Shown here piece after piece: positions 21,823-33,037 of a stretch of 64,000 bases of DNA; position 1 is the stretch's first letter, and each line of letters begins with the position of its first letter. Location: assembly GCF_963678635.1 (NCBI RefSeq), contig NC_087069.1:1424948-1488947 (forward strand), read 5' to 3'. The stretch comes from Symsagittifera roscoffensis (Eukaryota; Xenacoelomorpha; Acoela; Convolutidae). The notes below the pieces were generated by a model. That model made no database searches, was not told the origin of the DNA, and saw only the letters and a list, made by a program, of their open reading frames with translations. The position numbers were made by a program, and so were the translations under genes.

Positions 21823-22560
21823 TTGACAAAACAAAGTGAGTTAAAATATCGACGATTGATGAATGGTCGAACATCACTAGAAAATCAGCTTTCCGTAGTT
21901 CACAGTCGCATAACTGGGAGTTTAGAGGGACCAATTCGGAAAACAAAAATAAACGCCTTAATTGAATCTTGCAAGAGTATTCTCGAAAAAGCATTAGCTA
22001 AGAATGATGAACTTGTGATATTAGCTTATAAAAACCGATAAACCTAGCAAACTATTAACGGAGTTGGCTGCATGGTTGAATAGGATAGTTAAAGCTAACG
22101 ATGAAGTAACTGGTAAGGCTCGCGCTCAAATGGAATCTAATGAAACTTCAGAGGTTTGAGTCAGTGAAACTAGTCGATCAAAAGTTTCATCAAAATCGGC
22201 AAAATCCGGGTCCGTTAAGCAAAGCTCAATGAAATCCTTGACCCCCAGTGAGCGCCGCAAAGAACTGCTCCTAGCAAAGATGAAGCGAGAAGAGTTGGAA
22301 AAACAGCATCTGATTAAGATGGAACGAAAACCACAAGAAATTAAATTTGAAATTGACCGTAAAGAGCAATAATATCGTTTACGAATCGAAAAAAGTCGGC
22401 TCGAAATGGAACGATTAAGCGAAGAAAATTGTATTAAAGTAGCTGAAGCAAAAATGGTTGAAACTGAATACCTCGAAGAGACTGAAATAGATCAGCATCT
22501 CGAGCTGGCGTCTTCGGTTGATTGTCGTTCTGACAGGTAAACGATTGGGCTGATCATGCA
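21823..22560 (+). pseudogene. BEL/Pao Gag N-terminal coiled-coil region
   Basis: The frame 21823-22041 (72 codons) carries LENQLSVVHSRI and IESCKSILEKAL, amphipathic heptad-like sequence. After its stop, coding continues in a shifted frame through a Ser/Lys-rich segment (about 22150-22250), then a highly charged Glu/Lys/Gln helix (KMKREELEKQ, then EIKFEIDRKEQ) with an in-frame TAA near 22370, and on to about 22560. The charged helix is partly repeated at 24089-24249. The start codon is uncertain. Confidence 0.6.
22304..22464 (+). repeat. Gag coiled-coil repeat, copy 1
   Basis: Matches 24089-24249. The two copies encode the same charged helix (MERKPQEIKFEI). Copy 1 has a TAA in place of a Glu codon after DRKEQ. 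Confidence 0.8.
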
Positions 22561-22809
22561 TTAGAAAACCATAAAGGACCCGAGGTAGTTCCGTCTTCTT
22601 CAAAGTTTGAAACCTGTTTAAATATAGAAAGTGTTTAGCATCAACACAGAATTGTGTCCACAGCGGGAGCTTCACCTCGACGATCGTTGCCGATTCAGAC
22701 TTTTGATTGTGATCAACAATGTTATCCCTATCAACCAACCGTCTCCTTCAGCGATGGCCATGGAATCAAGCGCGCTGTATCCACTAATTCTTAGCACAAA
22801 ACGCAGTCC

Positions 22810-23280
22810 TTGCTTATTTCAAATAATGCTACACTTTGCGAAAACAATACATTGTCATTTTTTAATCCAGCTGTAATAGCAGCTACCAAAACTCCGGTAT
22901 GCTGTTACTTCTCTGTACCTCATCCTTTGTCTTCCATTCAACATATCCCCGTCAACAACTTAAATAACGGTTCTCGAGTTGTTGGAAACATGCCCGCCAT
23001 CTCCAATCAATACTCTGGATACACCCCCCATGCCAATTCGTCACAACCACCTGCAAATTTAATCAGCCGAAATCAAAACTTGCTATCACATAACGTGTAT
23101 AGCAACCCTGCTTCAGTGAACAATCCATATAGCGGACAGTCTGCCGTTATTAGTCAGACCAATGTGCCACTAATGTCACAGTGGACACACGCAGTCGCCC
23201 ATTGTATCACTGGGGTAACAAGTGATGGTAACACGAACCCATCAGTTGGTATTTTTTCACCCGTAACGTCAATATCTTAG
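22810..23280 (+). pseudogene. BEL/Pao Gag Pro/Gln/Asn-rich linker
   Basis: A 156-codon plus-strand frame, rich in Ser, Asn, Pro and Gln, with no recognisable domain. Its second half (NVYSNPASVNNPYSGQS) is repeated at 24260. It lies between the coiled-coil and the gag core and is probably a flexible linker. A stop at 23278 separates it from the core in a shifted frame. Confidence 0.45.
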
Positions 23281-24019
23281 CAAAAATTCCCGCACGTATC
23301 AAGTGGTTGCCTTTTACTATGGAATTCCCAATCACAAAGCATCGGCTGAAAACACTTTCATATATCAGCAGCAACCTTTTACAGCTGATCCTAGCAACAC
23401 ATTGCCGTCGTTGCAACCAGCTCCCCAACCGCAAGCCGTGTCACTGAATGACTTAGTCCAAGCTCTGTCAGTCTCAAAGAAGGATCCCCTACCAGAATGG
23501 AAGCTGGCCCAGTACGATGGCAACCCGCTCCAATGGCACGAATGGTTTGACCAATTTTGCAGTACTGTAGACGCAGCGTCCCTAAGCGATGATGTGAAGT
23601 TAACTTATTTAAAAACATTAGTCACGGGAAAAGCTAAGTCAGCCATAGCAGTATTCGCATACAGTGAAAGAATGTATAAGGATGCTCTGAAAACTCTAGA
23701 AAGAAAGTTTATCCAGCCACAAAACGTAATTACGGCCCACCTTGATAAGTTGTCCAGTTTCCCGCAGCTTCGAATGCACAACTCTGAGAACATCATTAGC
23801 TTCTCGATGACCATTTCAAGTCTAGTAGCTGTCTTTAGGTCTCTTGATTATGAAGAAGATTTGAAAGGCGTCTCTTTGTTAAATCAAGCTCTTTCGATCG
23901 AAATTCCACCAAACGTGAGAGAATTGTGGTCACTTTTTGTCGTGAAACGTAACTGGTCACGCCCCAAACTAATTGACTTTTAGAATTGGTTAAAAGATAA
24001 AGCAGAGGCTAATGAGCAT
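23089..24019 (+). repeat. Gag core tandem duplication, copy 1
   Basis: About 930 bp that match 24254-25175 at an offset near 1165, covering the end of the linker and the whole gag core. Confidence 0.9.
23303..23983 (+). CDS. BEL/Pao Gag core domain (DUF1759-like), copy 1
   Basis: A 226-codon frame, the longest intact gag piece. The motif LPEWKLAQYDGNPLQWHEW leads into FCSTVDAASLSDDVKLTYL, then a helical region (DALKTLERKF, LDKLSSFPQL) and ELWSLFVVKRN near the end. This is the typical gag region of Pao/BEL elements, which builds the particle shell. It ends with a TAG in place of the residue that continues to NWLKDKA in copy 2, so copy 1 is truncated by a point change just before the domain end. 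Confidence 0.75.
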   Translation: MVAFYYGIPNHKASAENTFIYQQQPFTADPSNTLPSLQPAPQPQAVSLNDLVQALSVSKKDPLPEWKLAQYDGNPLQWHEWFDQFCSTVDAASLSDDVKLTYLKTLVTGKAKSAIAVFAYSERMYKDALKTLERKFIQPQNVITAHLDKLSSFPQLRMHNSENIISFSMTISSLVAVFRSLDYEEDLKGVSLLNQALSIEIPPNVRELWSLFVVKRNWSRPKLIDF

Positions 24020-25331
24020 GCAACCTTTGGAAAAACAACATGAAGCAACCTTAAGACTGAAACAACAGGAAGCCATCATCGAAGAGCAACAGCATCTGAT
24101 TGAGATGGAACGAAAACCACAAGAAATTAAATTTGAAATTGACCGTAAAGAGCAAGAGTATTGTTTAGGAATCCAAAAAGTTGGCTTGAAATGGAACGAT
24201 AAAGCGAAGAAAATCGTATTAAAGTAGCTGAAGCAAAACTGGTTGAAACTTCTCGATAACGTGTATAGCAACCCTGCTTCAGTGAACAATCCGTTTAGCG
24301 GGCAGTCTTCCATTATTAGTCAGCCCAATGTGCCACCAATGTCCCAGTGGACACCCGCAGTCGCCCATTGTATCACTGGGGTAACAAGTGATGGTAACAC
24401 GAACCCATCAGTTGGTTTTTTCATCCGCAACGCCAATATCTCAGCAACAATTCCCGCACGTATCATGTGGTGGCCTTTTACTATGGGATTCCCAATCACG
24501 ACGCATCGGCTGAAAACACTTAGATATATCAGCAGCAACCTTTTACAGCTGATCATAGCAACACATTGCCGTCGTTGCAAACAGCTCCCCAAACGCAAGC
24601 CGTGACACTGAATGACTTAGTCCAAGCTCTGTCAGTCTCAAAGAAAGATCCCCTTCCAGAATGGAAGCTGGCCCAGTACGATGGCAACCCGCTCCAATGG
24701 CACGAATGGTTTGGCCAATTTTGCAGTACTGTAGACGCAGCGTCCTTAAGCGATGATGTGAAGTTGACTTATTACATTAGTCGCGGGAAAAGCTAAGTCA
24801 GCCATAGCAGAGTTCGAATACAGTGAAAGAATGTACAAGGATGCTCTGAAAACTCTAGAAAGAAACTTTGGCCAGCCACAAAATGTAATTACGGCCCACC
24901 TTGATAAGTTGTCCAGCTTCCCGCAGCTTCGAATACACAACTCTGTGAACATCCTTAGCTTCTCGATGACCTTTTCAAGTCTAGTGGCTGTCTTTAGGTC
25001 TCTTGATTATGAAGAAGATTTGAAAAGCGTCTCTTTGTTAAATCAAGCTCTTTCGAAAATTCCACCAAACATGGGAGAATTGTGGTCACTTTTTGTCGTG
25101 AAACGTAACTGGTCACGCCCCAACCTAATTGGTTTTAACAATTGGTTAAAAGATAAAGCAGGGGCTCATGAGCAAATGAAAAATATGCCTGGAAAACCAA
25201 AAGTCGAAGAGCCATCCAAAACTAAAGTTGTAACGAGAGTTTTTGCCTCGACAAGACAGTTGAGAAAAAGTTTGAGTATCCTTCTTGTATCCTCTCAAAG
25301 TGGAAACATGCTTTGTGGAAGTGCTCTGTGA
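24012..25331 (+). pseudogene. BEL/Pao Gag, second copy (coiled-coil, linker, core)
   Basis: A second round of the same domains in order: coiled-coil (24012-24227), linker (24243-24560), start of core (24566-24796) and rest of core (24831-25331). Frameshifts fall near 24240, 24570 and 24780. The last piece continues past the core through GAHEQMKNMPGKPKVEEP toward the zinc-knuckle frame, so the second copy is the one joined to the rest of the element. Confidence 0.7.
24254..25175 (+). repeat. Gag core tandem duplication, copy 2
   Basis: Partner of 23089-24019. The copies differ at scattered sites and by small indels, so the duplication is not recent, or the two derive from different element copies. 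Confidence 0.9.
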
Positions 25332-25621
25332 AAACCCCAACACAACGTGCCAAACTCACTGCGGAAAATAAATTGTGCTTCTCCTGCTTACAAGGGACCC
25401 ACGCATTCCGGCAATGTCCCAGAGCAAAGAAATGCACTAAACAAGGTTGCACTAGCACCCATAGTGTACTTCACCATGGTGCTGAACGTGTTTATCCTAG
25501 TCAAAATCCGGACAAAAATGATAGCCATACAACACCCAACGCTGGTCAAACAAGATCCAATGCAGAGCCGGATGAAGCCAGCACAAACGCTGATCGAAAA
25601 TCCAGCCAGCACAAACGCTGA
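25313..25621 (+). CDS. BEL/Pao Gag zinc knuckles
   Basis: This 102-codon frame contains LCFSCLQGTHAFRQC, a complete CCHC knuckle (C-x2-C-x4-H-x4-C), followed by KKCTKQGCTSTHSVLHH, the usual second Cys/His cluster of BEL/Pao Gags. These bind the element RNA. The remainder is a short polar tail with a repeated ASTNADR-type phrase. The frame overlaps the end of the second gag core by a few codons in a different register, so a frameshift separates them. Confidence 0.75.
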   Translation: MWKCSVKTPTQRAKLTAENKLCFSCLQGTHAFRQCPRAKKCTKQGCTSTHSVLHHGAERVYPSQNPDKNDSHTTPNAGQTRSNAEPDEASTNADRKSSQHKR

Positions 25622-25639
25622 TCATTGGGCTTGAGCGGC

Positions 25640-26066
25640 CCAATGCCAACATCTACAGTTTTCCTTTCCACTTGTTTCAAGTGCAAAACGGATGATACCG
25701 AACTAGCTTGTCCAATCAAACGCTGGTATGAAATATAGTCATACGGAGCCTACAAGCAGGTCGACTCCCGTTCAGCCGAGGACAAGAGGGCGGCTAAACT
25801 ACTTGATTCCTCCAACGTCCATGATGGATCAAGATACGCTGTAGGTATGATCTGGGCAGAAGAATCTATCATGTTACCAGACAATTACTATTCCTCTTTG
25901 GTTCAGTTAAAATCGTTGAAAAAACGTTTAGCGAAATATCCTCACTTATAAAACCAATAGTCAAAAGCTATCGAATATGATTTGAGTAAAGGATACGTGA
26001 TTCGAGTTCCTCCCCATAATTTTTCGAACCGCAGCCAGCATACGCGAGTGGTATCTTCCTCACCGT
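25640..26066 (+). pseudogene. BEL/Pao pol N-terminal region
   Basis: Coding-like sequence in shifted frames with DSRSAEDKRAAKLLDSS, then SRYAVGMIWAEE and DLSKGYVIRVP, which resembles the segment just before the BEL/Pao reverse transcriptase palm. The aspartic protease that should precede it is not recognisable: a short piece near 25640-25730 has no DTG or DSG motif. Several stops are present. Confidence 0.6.
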
Positions 26067-26069
26067 CCC

Positions 26070-26603
26070 GTGTTGAACCCAAACAAACCTGGTAAAGTGA
26101 GGCGTGTCCTTACCGGAGCTTCTAAATTCCACGGTACGTCATCGAACAAATCGTTGCTAGAAGGAACCGACCTACTGCAAAACCTTGTGTTCGTTCTCCT
26201 CCGTTTTCGTCAACATCATTTTGCCGTAACGGCTGACATTGAAGGGATGTTCCTACAAGTCGGCGTCCTTCCAGAGGACCAACCGTCTCTTCGTTTTCTG
26301 TGGCGGGAGGACCCCACAGCCGTTGTGGTTGTACACCAGTACACCAGACATATCTTTGGAGCGAGAGATTCACCAACGTGTGCAAACTATGCATTGAAAC
26401 AGACTGCAATGGATAATAAGGCGATGTTCCCTGACGCAGCGTCCGCAGTTCTAGAGAATTTTTATATGGACGACTACCTAGACTCCTTTGAGGACCCTGA
26501 TTATGCATTTAAAATGAGTCAAGAGTTGATTACTCTGTTAGCTCTAGGTCGTTTTAAATTAACTAAGTTCATAAGTAACGTAACTAAATTAATAAAGAGT
26601 TAA
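26070..26603 (+). CDS. BEL/Pao reverse transcriptase palm
   Basis: A 177-codon frame starts in NPNKPGKVRRVLTGASKFHG, continues with FAVTADIEGMFLQV (first catalytic Asp) and FGARDSPTCANYAL, and reaches FYMDDYLDS (YMDD box with the catalytic Asp pair), then the thumb-side FKLTKFISN. All three catalytic aspartates are kept. The frame ends at a stop inside the domain, so the polymerase is truncated. The subfamily is shown by the GASKFHG-type and FGARDSP sequences. Confidence 0.85.
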   Translation: MLNPNKPGKVRRVLTGASKFHGTSSNKSLLEGTDLLQNLVFVLLRFRQHHFAVTADIEGMFLQVGVLPEDQPSLRFLWREDPTAVVVVHQYTRHIFGARDSPTCANYALKQTAMDNKAMFPDAASAVLENFYMDDYLDSFEDPDYAFKMSQELITLLALGRFKLTKFISNVTKLIKS

Positions 26604-28150
26604 ATCCGCCCCAAAGCGCGCCGCAACAGAGATGTGTGGTCTTTTAACATCGGGTCTGAAAAATCTTTACAACTTAAAGCCTACCGGCCAAAACGCGCAA
26701 ATTAACATGGTTACATACAAATATGGTAAGCTCATGGCTGGGTCTCAGTTTTCCCAGACCACGAGGTCGCTCCTGTAGAACAGGGCTACTACGTGAGTAT
26801 CAGATTAATAATGTTTTGTTCTTAGATACAAATCATCATATCCAACGGGGATGAATCAACCCTTTCCTTCAACTCTCGTTATCTAAAAAACGAAATGGAT
26901 GTTAATTAAATTAAGTTCAAGACATTCTGGGAAGATAAAAATGGTTAAAATCAATGTCTACTGTCTTTCCCACGGCCCTTCCGGATTCTCGAATTGGGTC
27001 GAAGAGCTGTCTTCTTTGCAATCAGGAAGGGTAACAGATATTCCCAATAGCGCTGCGAGTTCTCGGGAACTGCTCGGTGACGATTAAAGCTGTACAATTG
27101 TTGCAACTCTGACCGTTCTTCGATTTTTGATATCTTTCGCTGTTTTTCTCTCAAGCAGCTCACTTTTTATCAGCAAAAGTTGTTGTTATACCTATTTTGA
27201 CCACCAAAACTTGTCATTATTTCATTTCGACTAGCAAATATCATTGTTGTGATTTTCGCGCTCTTTCAATTTTGGCGAAAACTAAAATTGTCACGTATCA
27301 TGCATGCCTAATTCGAAATCTGAAAACTGTTTGGTCATTTCAAATTGACCCCTCACAGCTCAATCAATTGTACGATTGACACCGTCAATACTTCGAAACA
27401 ACCAATTTCCTCACTCAACTGCTGCAAACAAAATTCGTTTCTGGGATGCATTTTAGGCGATTCTGGTCGAATGTCCCATACTTTCAGGACAGCCTGGTCA
27501 TTGTACTCTTTGAACTTCGAGTAAACCAGATTGGTACAGTGTCCATCGAACAGAATTTTTTGTATACGAGTCACACCGACTCACCTCATGCCATAATTGG
27601 CATCACACTACAATGGTATAGCCATCTAACAATTCCATTATCTGCACTCTGAGGATACGACCTAAAAAATATCTTCGACTTTCAGTGTTATTGCCTCAAT
27701 TTAAAACTTCTACTCCTAATGTTCAAAAGTGTTGGGACGCAGGACAGTCCTACCAACAAACAAACTAAAATTATCCTACCAAGCTCCTTCCGTTCGAAAA
27801 TTTAGAGTTTATTGGTCATGAATTTTAAAGCTGAGGAACTCGATGGAAAAAAGAAATAGTCTCCCCTTTCAAGAGATTACTGAAGTTTTCCATGTCACCA
27901 CTCTCCACTCAAGTCCTTCCAATTATAAAGTAAGTGTGTCTAGAACACTAATCAAAATCACAATGCAAATTTATTATTGCAGCAAATTTTAAACTCAAAA
28001 TAAGCAAAAGTTTTTCATTCATCATGTTTCAATTTCAAACTTAGTCAACTTCGTTGCTCATCTGAGTTTTTCGCACACAAAAGAATTCTGAGTTTTATTT
28101 TCTTCTCTTTCTCAATCCTTTTTTTCATTTCTTTCTTTTACTTTTCGTTG
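26604..28150. other. Stretch downstream of BEL/Pao RT without clear genes
   Basis: The first 50 bases continue the reverse transcriptase in a broken frame. Beyond that I see no RNase H, integrase or other motif. The small frames at 26899-27087 (+) and 27574-27353 (-) are not supported by any motif. Confidence 0.35.
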
Positions 28151-28159
28151 TTTAGAAGT

Positions 28160-30169
28160 TCAAAAACTTCCAAAATCTTCTAATCTTTCTCTTGCATCTT
28201 GTCGTTCGGCTTTTGTTACTGCTACATCTCCTCCTCCTGCGTCATCGACTCTGCACTCTCGGTTTCTGTGTCTTGAAACACATCGGTGGCCATTCTGACG
28301 TTGTTGGTGACAGTACTCCAACAACTCTGCTCTTCTACCCTTTGTTTGCAACAAGGTAGTGCCTCTATACTAGTTTCTTTTTTTTTGCAGAAGCTATTGT
28401 GAAGGCACAACGTCACTTTTCTCTCCAGATCCTCCTTCAACGTTTCTTCTCTTTCTCTCCCTTCACAATCAAACTTCAAAGTTCTCTTCACTGCGGTTGT
28501 TACTGCATTCCAATGAGTTTCAAAAGCCTGATTGAACGCTTTTGCGCTTGTGATCCTATGTCTATCTGATACGAACTAAACACTCGGCTGAGTTTTTAAC
28601 AAATGCTTTTTGGCATACTCGTACAAACAGGCAATCATGTTTGCTCTGCACAGTGGCGTCAGTCATCTTCTGGCGCATATTTTTTTTATTTCCACCAAAA
28701 TGCTCAGAATTTCACACCTTGTCTCAAAAATATCTAAATCTCATAGACAATCAAGTTCTTCTAACTGTTTCTTGGTCGGTGCTTCTTGAGGATTGTTCTT
28801 TCTAACTTGAGCTTCCAGCCATCTAACCGACATCATAACACCAACTGTCACGGTTGTTATGTGCTGCGATGAGTCTGGTATACTCATCGAGTGCAGCTCT
28901 CTAGATTCCCAGATCAAAACCAGATTAATTCGTCAAGGATATCACTGTGTTTGTAGCAAACACTAGCATGAGAACTCATCATTTGTCAACATGATGCGCC
29001 TCCAATTTCGCTTTTCTGACGCTTCGAGCAGTGGTTCTACGTCCATCATCTTTCGGTGGATTTCATTACTATCGTCTACTGCATTGTAATCCGTTGCTGT
29101 TAATCCTTTCAACTTGTGTTCTTCAAAATCGCTAAAATTCCCACTATCATATCCCATGATCTTCTTTCCAAGTTTTGGTTTTAATTAGTTTTTGGTTCTT
29201 CCTGGATCGGCGGCAAACATCTTACAGAGTAATTCGTAAGACTTCTCCGACATTATCGCAAGCCTTACACGTTTTGGCACTGTGAAAGTTTGATCCACTA
29301 TCTCCTTGTGCTTTTTGCGTCCACTGCCACAAAGTGTACAGGATATCGGCTTTTGCCCATCGTAGCCATCGTCGTGCCCACTAGGTATCGAGTTCCAGAC
29401 GGTCTGCGATAATTTTTACCTTGCCTGGTGTTCATCACCAATTCTGTCGCTTCTTTCCATTTTCCCATATGCTTCTGTTCAGTTTGTAACACTCCCTGAA
29501 ACACTGATGGCCGTGACCAAGTCATGTTTTTTTGTCTAGCTTCAGTGGTCGCCTTGAACAAAGTGTTTGCCTCACCGAATCAGTTAGCAATTCAATCATT
29601 CTCCCTTCGTAATCGTCCAGTTTGTCAAGGATCTCCAGCATCAGTGGTTTTTTGAGGCCTGTTTTCACAATCGTAGCACTGCACTACTGTTCAGACCTGT
29701 TCACAAAAGCAACTCTATCCATACCACAGTCTGTTGTGTTTTCATGATCCCGGTGGTGAACATCGAAATCTTCTTCTGGCAGGGTTCACGAGAAAGGTAC
29801 TTGGCCTCTGCCTTCTAAATTTCTCCTTCGCGGAGACTCCGTTAAAAGTTTCTTCGTAGTAGTTTCAACCTTGCCAGAAGAGCTGCTCTCCGACATGTTA
29901 TGGGCTGCTTTCATAAAGGCTGAGGGAGAAGCCAGCGTAGAAATTTCATCTTCCACTGGTTCAGTCATCCCTGCCAACACTTCTATTCGTTCTTCATTTT
30001 CGTCCAATAAGTTGAAGTCGAGGCTACCCACCATCCACTGAGGCTTTGACGTCGCCCGTTCCGGCTCCGTCGGGATCCTGCTCTTTTGGTTCTTCCTGTT
30101 GACAGTCTTCTTTCTCCCCATCGTCTCGTTGTTCTTTTTTCCCCTTCCCTGAAGATCGTTGCTCTTCAC
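28160..30169 (-). pseudogene. Unrecognised broken coding region, charged and basic
   Basis: Minus-strand frames in series: 30169-29786 (127 codons, Lys/Arg-rich start, then acidic SLDFNLLDENEERIEV), 29561-29298 (contains TRQGKNYRRPSGTRYLV), a shifted frame with a CTLCGSGRKKHKE phrase near 29340, 29157-28963 (MGYDSGNFSDFEEHKLKG), and 28491-28222 (Glu/Lys-rich). The pieces read as one decayed protein of several hundred residues. The CxxC next to a basic stretch could bind metal or nucleic acid. I do not recognise a family. Confidence 0.4.
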
Positions 30170-30199
30170 TGGTTTTTTCGACTGGAACCTTTGGCACCA

Positions 30200-31953
30200 C
30201 TAGCTTACCTGCTCACCGGTTTTCACGTTCTCAATGTTTGATCACAATTTTTCACAACCGAAGGGCGCTAGAGCAGTCCTCGACATCAGTTTCCCAATTA
30301 TTGCCAACTCTGGCCTCTTATTCATGACTATCAGTGGAGCTTCTTCCAAATCTGCTTTGCCTCCTTTTTTAGTTGGCGCCAGGTCCAACTTTGCTCATTC
30401 TGCCTCAAATCTTCCAGGTTTCGGAGTGGCTGCATTGCTCACCCTTCTCGTCGTCGACTCATCCACATATGAATACTGCGTATACTGCATCACCGCAGCA
30501 TTTCTACCTATGAAGCACTGGTCCATCGATTCAGAGGATTTTTTGTCCTCCTTTCGTTGGTTTCAAACGCTTTCAAACTGGGAGCGTGTACTACTGAGTC
30601 TGCTCCCACCAAAATTCAACGGATTAAGAGGAGTTCTGGTATTTCTCCTGGTAAATTTTTGTAATCGCCCCCGTCTTCATTTTTGCTGTCAAGTCGGGCT
30701 CTGCTATTTTCGCAAACAACAGATATTTGCTCATCGACTAACGTAGCATTCTCTTCTCGCACCAATTGAGTGTGCTCCCGTCCACCATTGAGATGAGGTT
30801 CAGGTGCAACACCGACCTCATCTATGCTTCCACTTTCGCGTCAGGGGGCGCAGACGTCATGGCTGGACCGTATATCACCGTCAAAAACTCGCTGAAGCAC
30901 CTGATAACTGCTAACAGATCTGTCCTCGTATCTTAGCATAAATCGGTGAGCAGAGGCATGCCAACAAAAAAACGTCGCACGACCTCCTCTATTTCTGTCG
31001 TCTTCTCTTCTCTTGTGTCGAAGCGATTTTGCTGTAACATGAGTTAGATTGTGTCTTAGATCCCGCATTTTAGTCCAAGAGGCTGTATACTTTTTCATGT
31101 CAAACTTTTTAACATTCTCCCTCATCGAACTTTTCATGTCAATTTTTTGCGATTCATCAGCTCTCCTATCTTTCCATGTGTTTTTGCGATTAGTGTCAGG
31201 AGTCCGTCCAATCGGAAATTCTGTATTCCTTTGGTCAGCACCACTGCTAGTCTCTTCTGAATTTTTCTGATCCGAAAGTCACAAACAGTCCCAGGAATTT
31301 TGCGATAGATACTTCTGTAAGTGCTTTGAGGAATTCCCACATTAGATAGCGAGAGAACCTGGGTAAATATTTGACAAGAAGGACGCGGTCCATCCTGATC
31401 TCAACCTTTTCATCATGCTATCCATCCAATCAAAATTTTCTTCTCCTCGCACGTTCTCTGTCCCGAATGCCTCGAGTGTTATCAGGCGCATCCTGTCTAG
31501 ACCCCGCTGACTTCTCTCCTTCGCTTTCCGCTAAATTCAATTCTCTATCTAGGTAAGCGTGGATCTTTATGATCTTCGGTGGGCCTCGCTTAAAAGCGTC
31601 CATGCCCAATGCTGCTATTCGAAGAGTGAAGTGCAGCCACAATTGAGCTTTTGTTTCATTGGCGTTCTGCCTCTTTGGTTTTTCTTCTTCGTTGACCTCC
31701 ATTCATCGGAAACACAGGTCAATAGACATCTCCACTATCACTTGATGATCATCATCGATTCCTGCCTTCATCTTTAGCTGCTTGCTGAAATTAGACAGAT
31801 CCAATCCCAACACTTTTTCTAACACAAGTATGTGTTATGAATGATCTTTCAATCTATTCGCTTGAGATGTCTAATTATACTGCAGGCAATTCTGACTGAA
31901 ATGGTCTCAGATTCCTCGCCTCCAATTCGAGATTTGGGGCAGGTATGATCTTA
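30200..31953 (-). pseudogene. Probable continuation of the minus-strand coding chain
   Basis: Short minus-strand frames at 31702-31430 (contains HFTLRIAALGMDAFKRGP), 31340-31134 and 31137-30841 look coding-like in composition but carry no known motif. The long plus-strand frame 30234-30746 (170 codons) lies antisense to this chain, has an unusual Leu/Ser/Phe-rich composition and is more likely a shadow. Confidence in coding here is low. Confidence 0.3.
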
Positions 31954-32460
31954 TCATATTTCCCTTCTGAGAGGAGCGCTATCATTTTCGATACAAACAT
32001 CAATCCCTTTGCGGGGTGTGCATATCCCGGTATAATAAGAATACTGCCTTCGAGTTACCTTCTGGAATCCGCTTTCTTTTGACACGTCCATGATCTCGCC
32101 CATGGACTCCAGAAAGTCTTTGATTCCTGGCTGCACTGTAGCTTTTGCCGTTGTTGGCTCCCTGAGTTTGCTCATTAGACCTCTGCTGTGCAAATATTCC
32201 TTTACACCGGCAAAAAAATAGTTATCGACATCTTCCAATTTGTCGTTGAACCCTAATGCCATTGATTTGGATTGCATCCAACCCAGGTTGGTTCCCACAA
32301 ACATTATCACCTTAGGCCAGTTCAAGGTCTTGGAGATGCTCACAGAGTTCGAGCACGCAATCACTAGTATCTTCGCCTTCCTCATCTCTGCTTTGAGGCA
32401 GGCAGCAAAAAAAGCTCTCGTATAGTCTGAATCCCAATTTGCCATAACGCTCTGCATCAC
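31954..32460 (-). CDS. Unrecognised 168-residue ORF
   Basis: The longest intact frame of the chain. It begins near VMANWDSDYTRAFFAACLK, has a mainly helical, Lys/Glu-rich body with KILVIACSNSVSISKTLNW and KVIMFVGTNLGWMQSKS, and ends with RQYSYYTGICTPRKGID. It reads like a globular domain. The upstream part continues in other frames (32584-32312 with several Cys and His: ICNKMCTHSETCQDV). I recognise no family. Confidence 0.45.
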   Translation of the reverse strand: MMQSVMANWDSDYTRAFFAACLKAEMRKAKILVIACSNSVSISKTLNWPKVIMFVGTNLGWMQSKSMALGFNDKLEDVDNYFFAGVKEYLHSRGLMSKLREPTTAKATVQPGIKDFLESMGEIMDVSKESGFQKVTRRQYSYYTGICTPRKGIDVCIENDSAPLRREI

Positions 32461-33037
32461 CTACTGGTGTTATTTGCTTCGAATGAGCTCTCTCCTTCAC
32501 ATGTGCTGGAAGCGTTTGCTGTTTTTGAACATCTTGACATGTTTCCGAGTGGGTGCACATCTTGTTACAAATCTTCCCAGTCACTCTTCTCTAGTTTGGT
32601 CGCTGTGATTCTTCATTACATCTTGAAATGGTCTGGCGTTCACAGGGCCAATGGTGATGTTTGAGGGCAGTCCCTCAACGTCAGCCGACTGTAATTATGT
32701 CTCAGAGCTGAAAATGATTTCTGCGGACATCAACTAGTCCACTCCTACGATCAAGTACAGTCCATTTACAGACAGTCTCACGCCATTCAGCATTATCGTT
32801 GCATCAGCTGCAAATCTTACTTTATGAGGGTTCAATTTTATCAAACCTTGATTGCAAAGGTGCTACGAGGACGGTATCGGTCTTGACCACATCAGGGAAC
32901 ATCTATCTGGACGTCACTCTTCCCTGCTCATAGTCGTAGTCGTCTTCTTTGATCTGGAAGTGCCTGAGGTTGTATGGCTCGTCAGATTGACTGGTCCCAT
33001 TCTTCGTCATGGATGAATGGTCCTTCTCACTGGTGCT
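32461..33037 (-). pseudogene. Decayed coding between SGNH-like domain and 168-residue ORF
   Basis: Minus-strand translation shows coding-like fragments such as YNLRHFQIKEDDYDYEQG in one frame and VRFAADATIMLNGVRLSV in another, with stops between them. This suggests the SGNH-like protein and the following ORF were once linked or closely spaced. No motif. Confidence 0.35.

Larger units (their letters stand above)
21823..26603 (+). mobile_element. BEL/Pao retroelement, decayed, with duplicated gag
   Basis: On the plus strand the order is: coiled-coil gag N-terminus, Gln/Pro-rich linker, gag core, a second linker and core, zinc knuckles, a pol N-terminal piece, and a BEL/Pao-type reverse transcriptase. 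RNase H and integrase are not recognisable after 26603. I found no LTRs. Frameshifts and stops are present throughout. Confidence 0.8.

Noticed and set aside
27353-27574. Minus-strand 73-codon ORF downstream of BEL/Pao RT
   Set aside because: Coding-like in places, but with no motif, no partner frames and an overlapping plus-strand ORF of similar quality.
30234-30746. 170-codon plus-strand ORF with Leu/Phe/Ser-rich translation
   Set aside because: It lies antisense to a chain of minus-strand coding-like frames, has no motif, and its composition is what the complement of Glu/Lys-rich coding gives.
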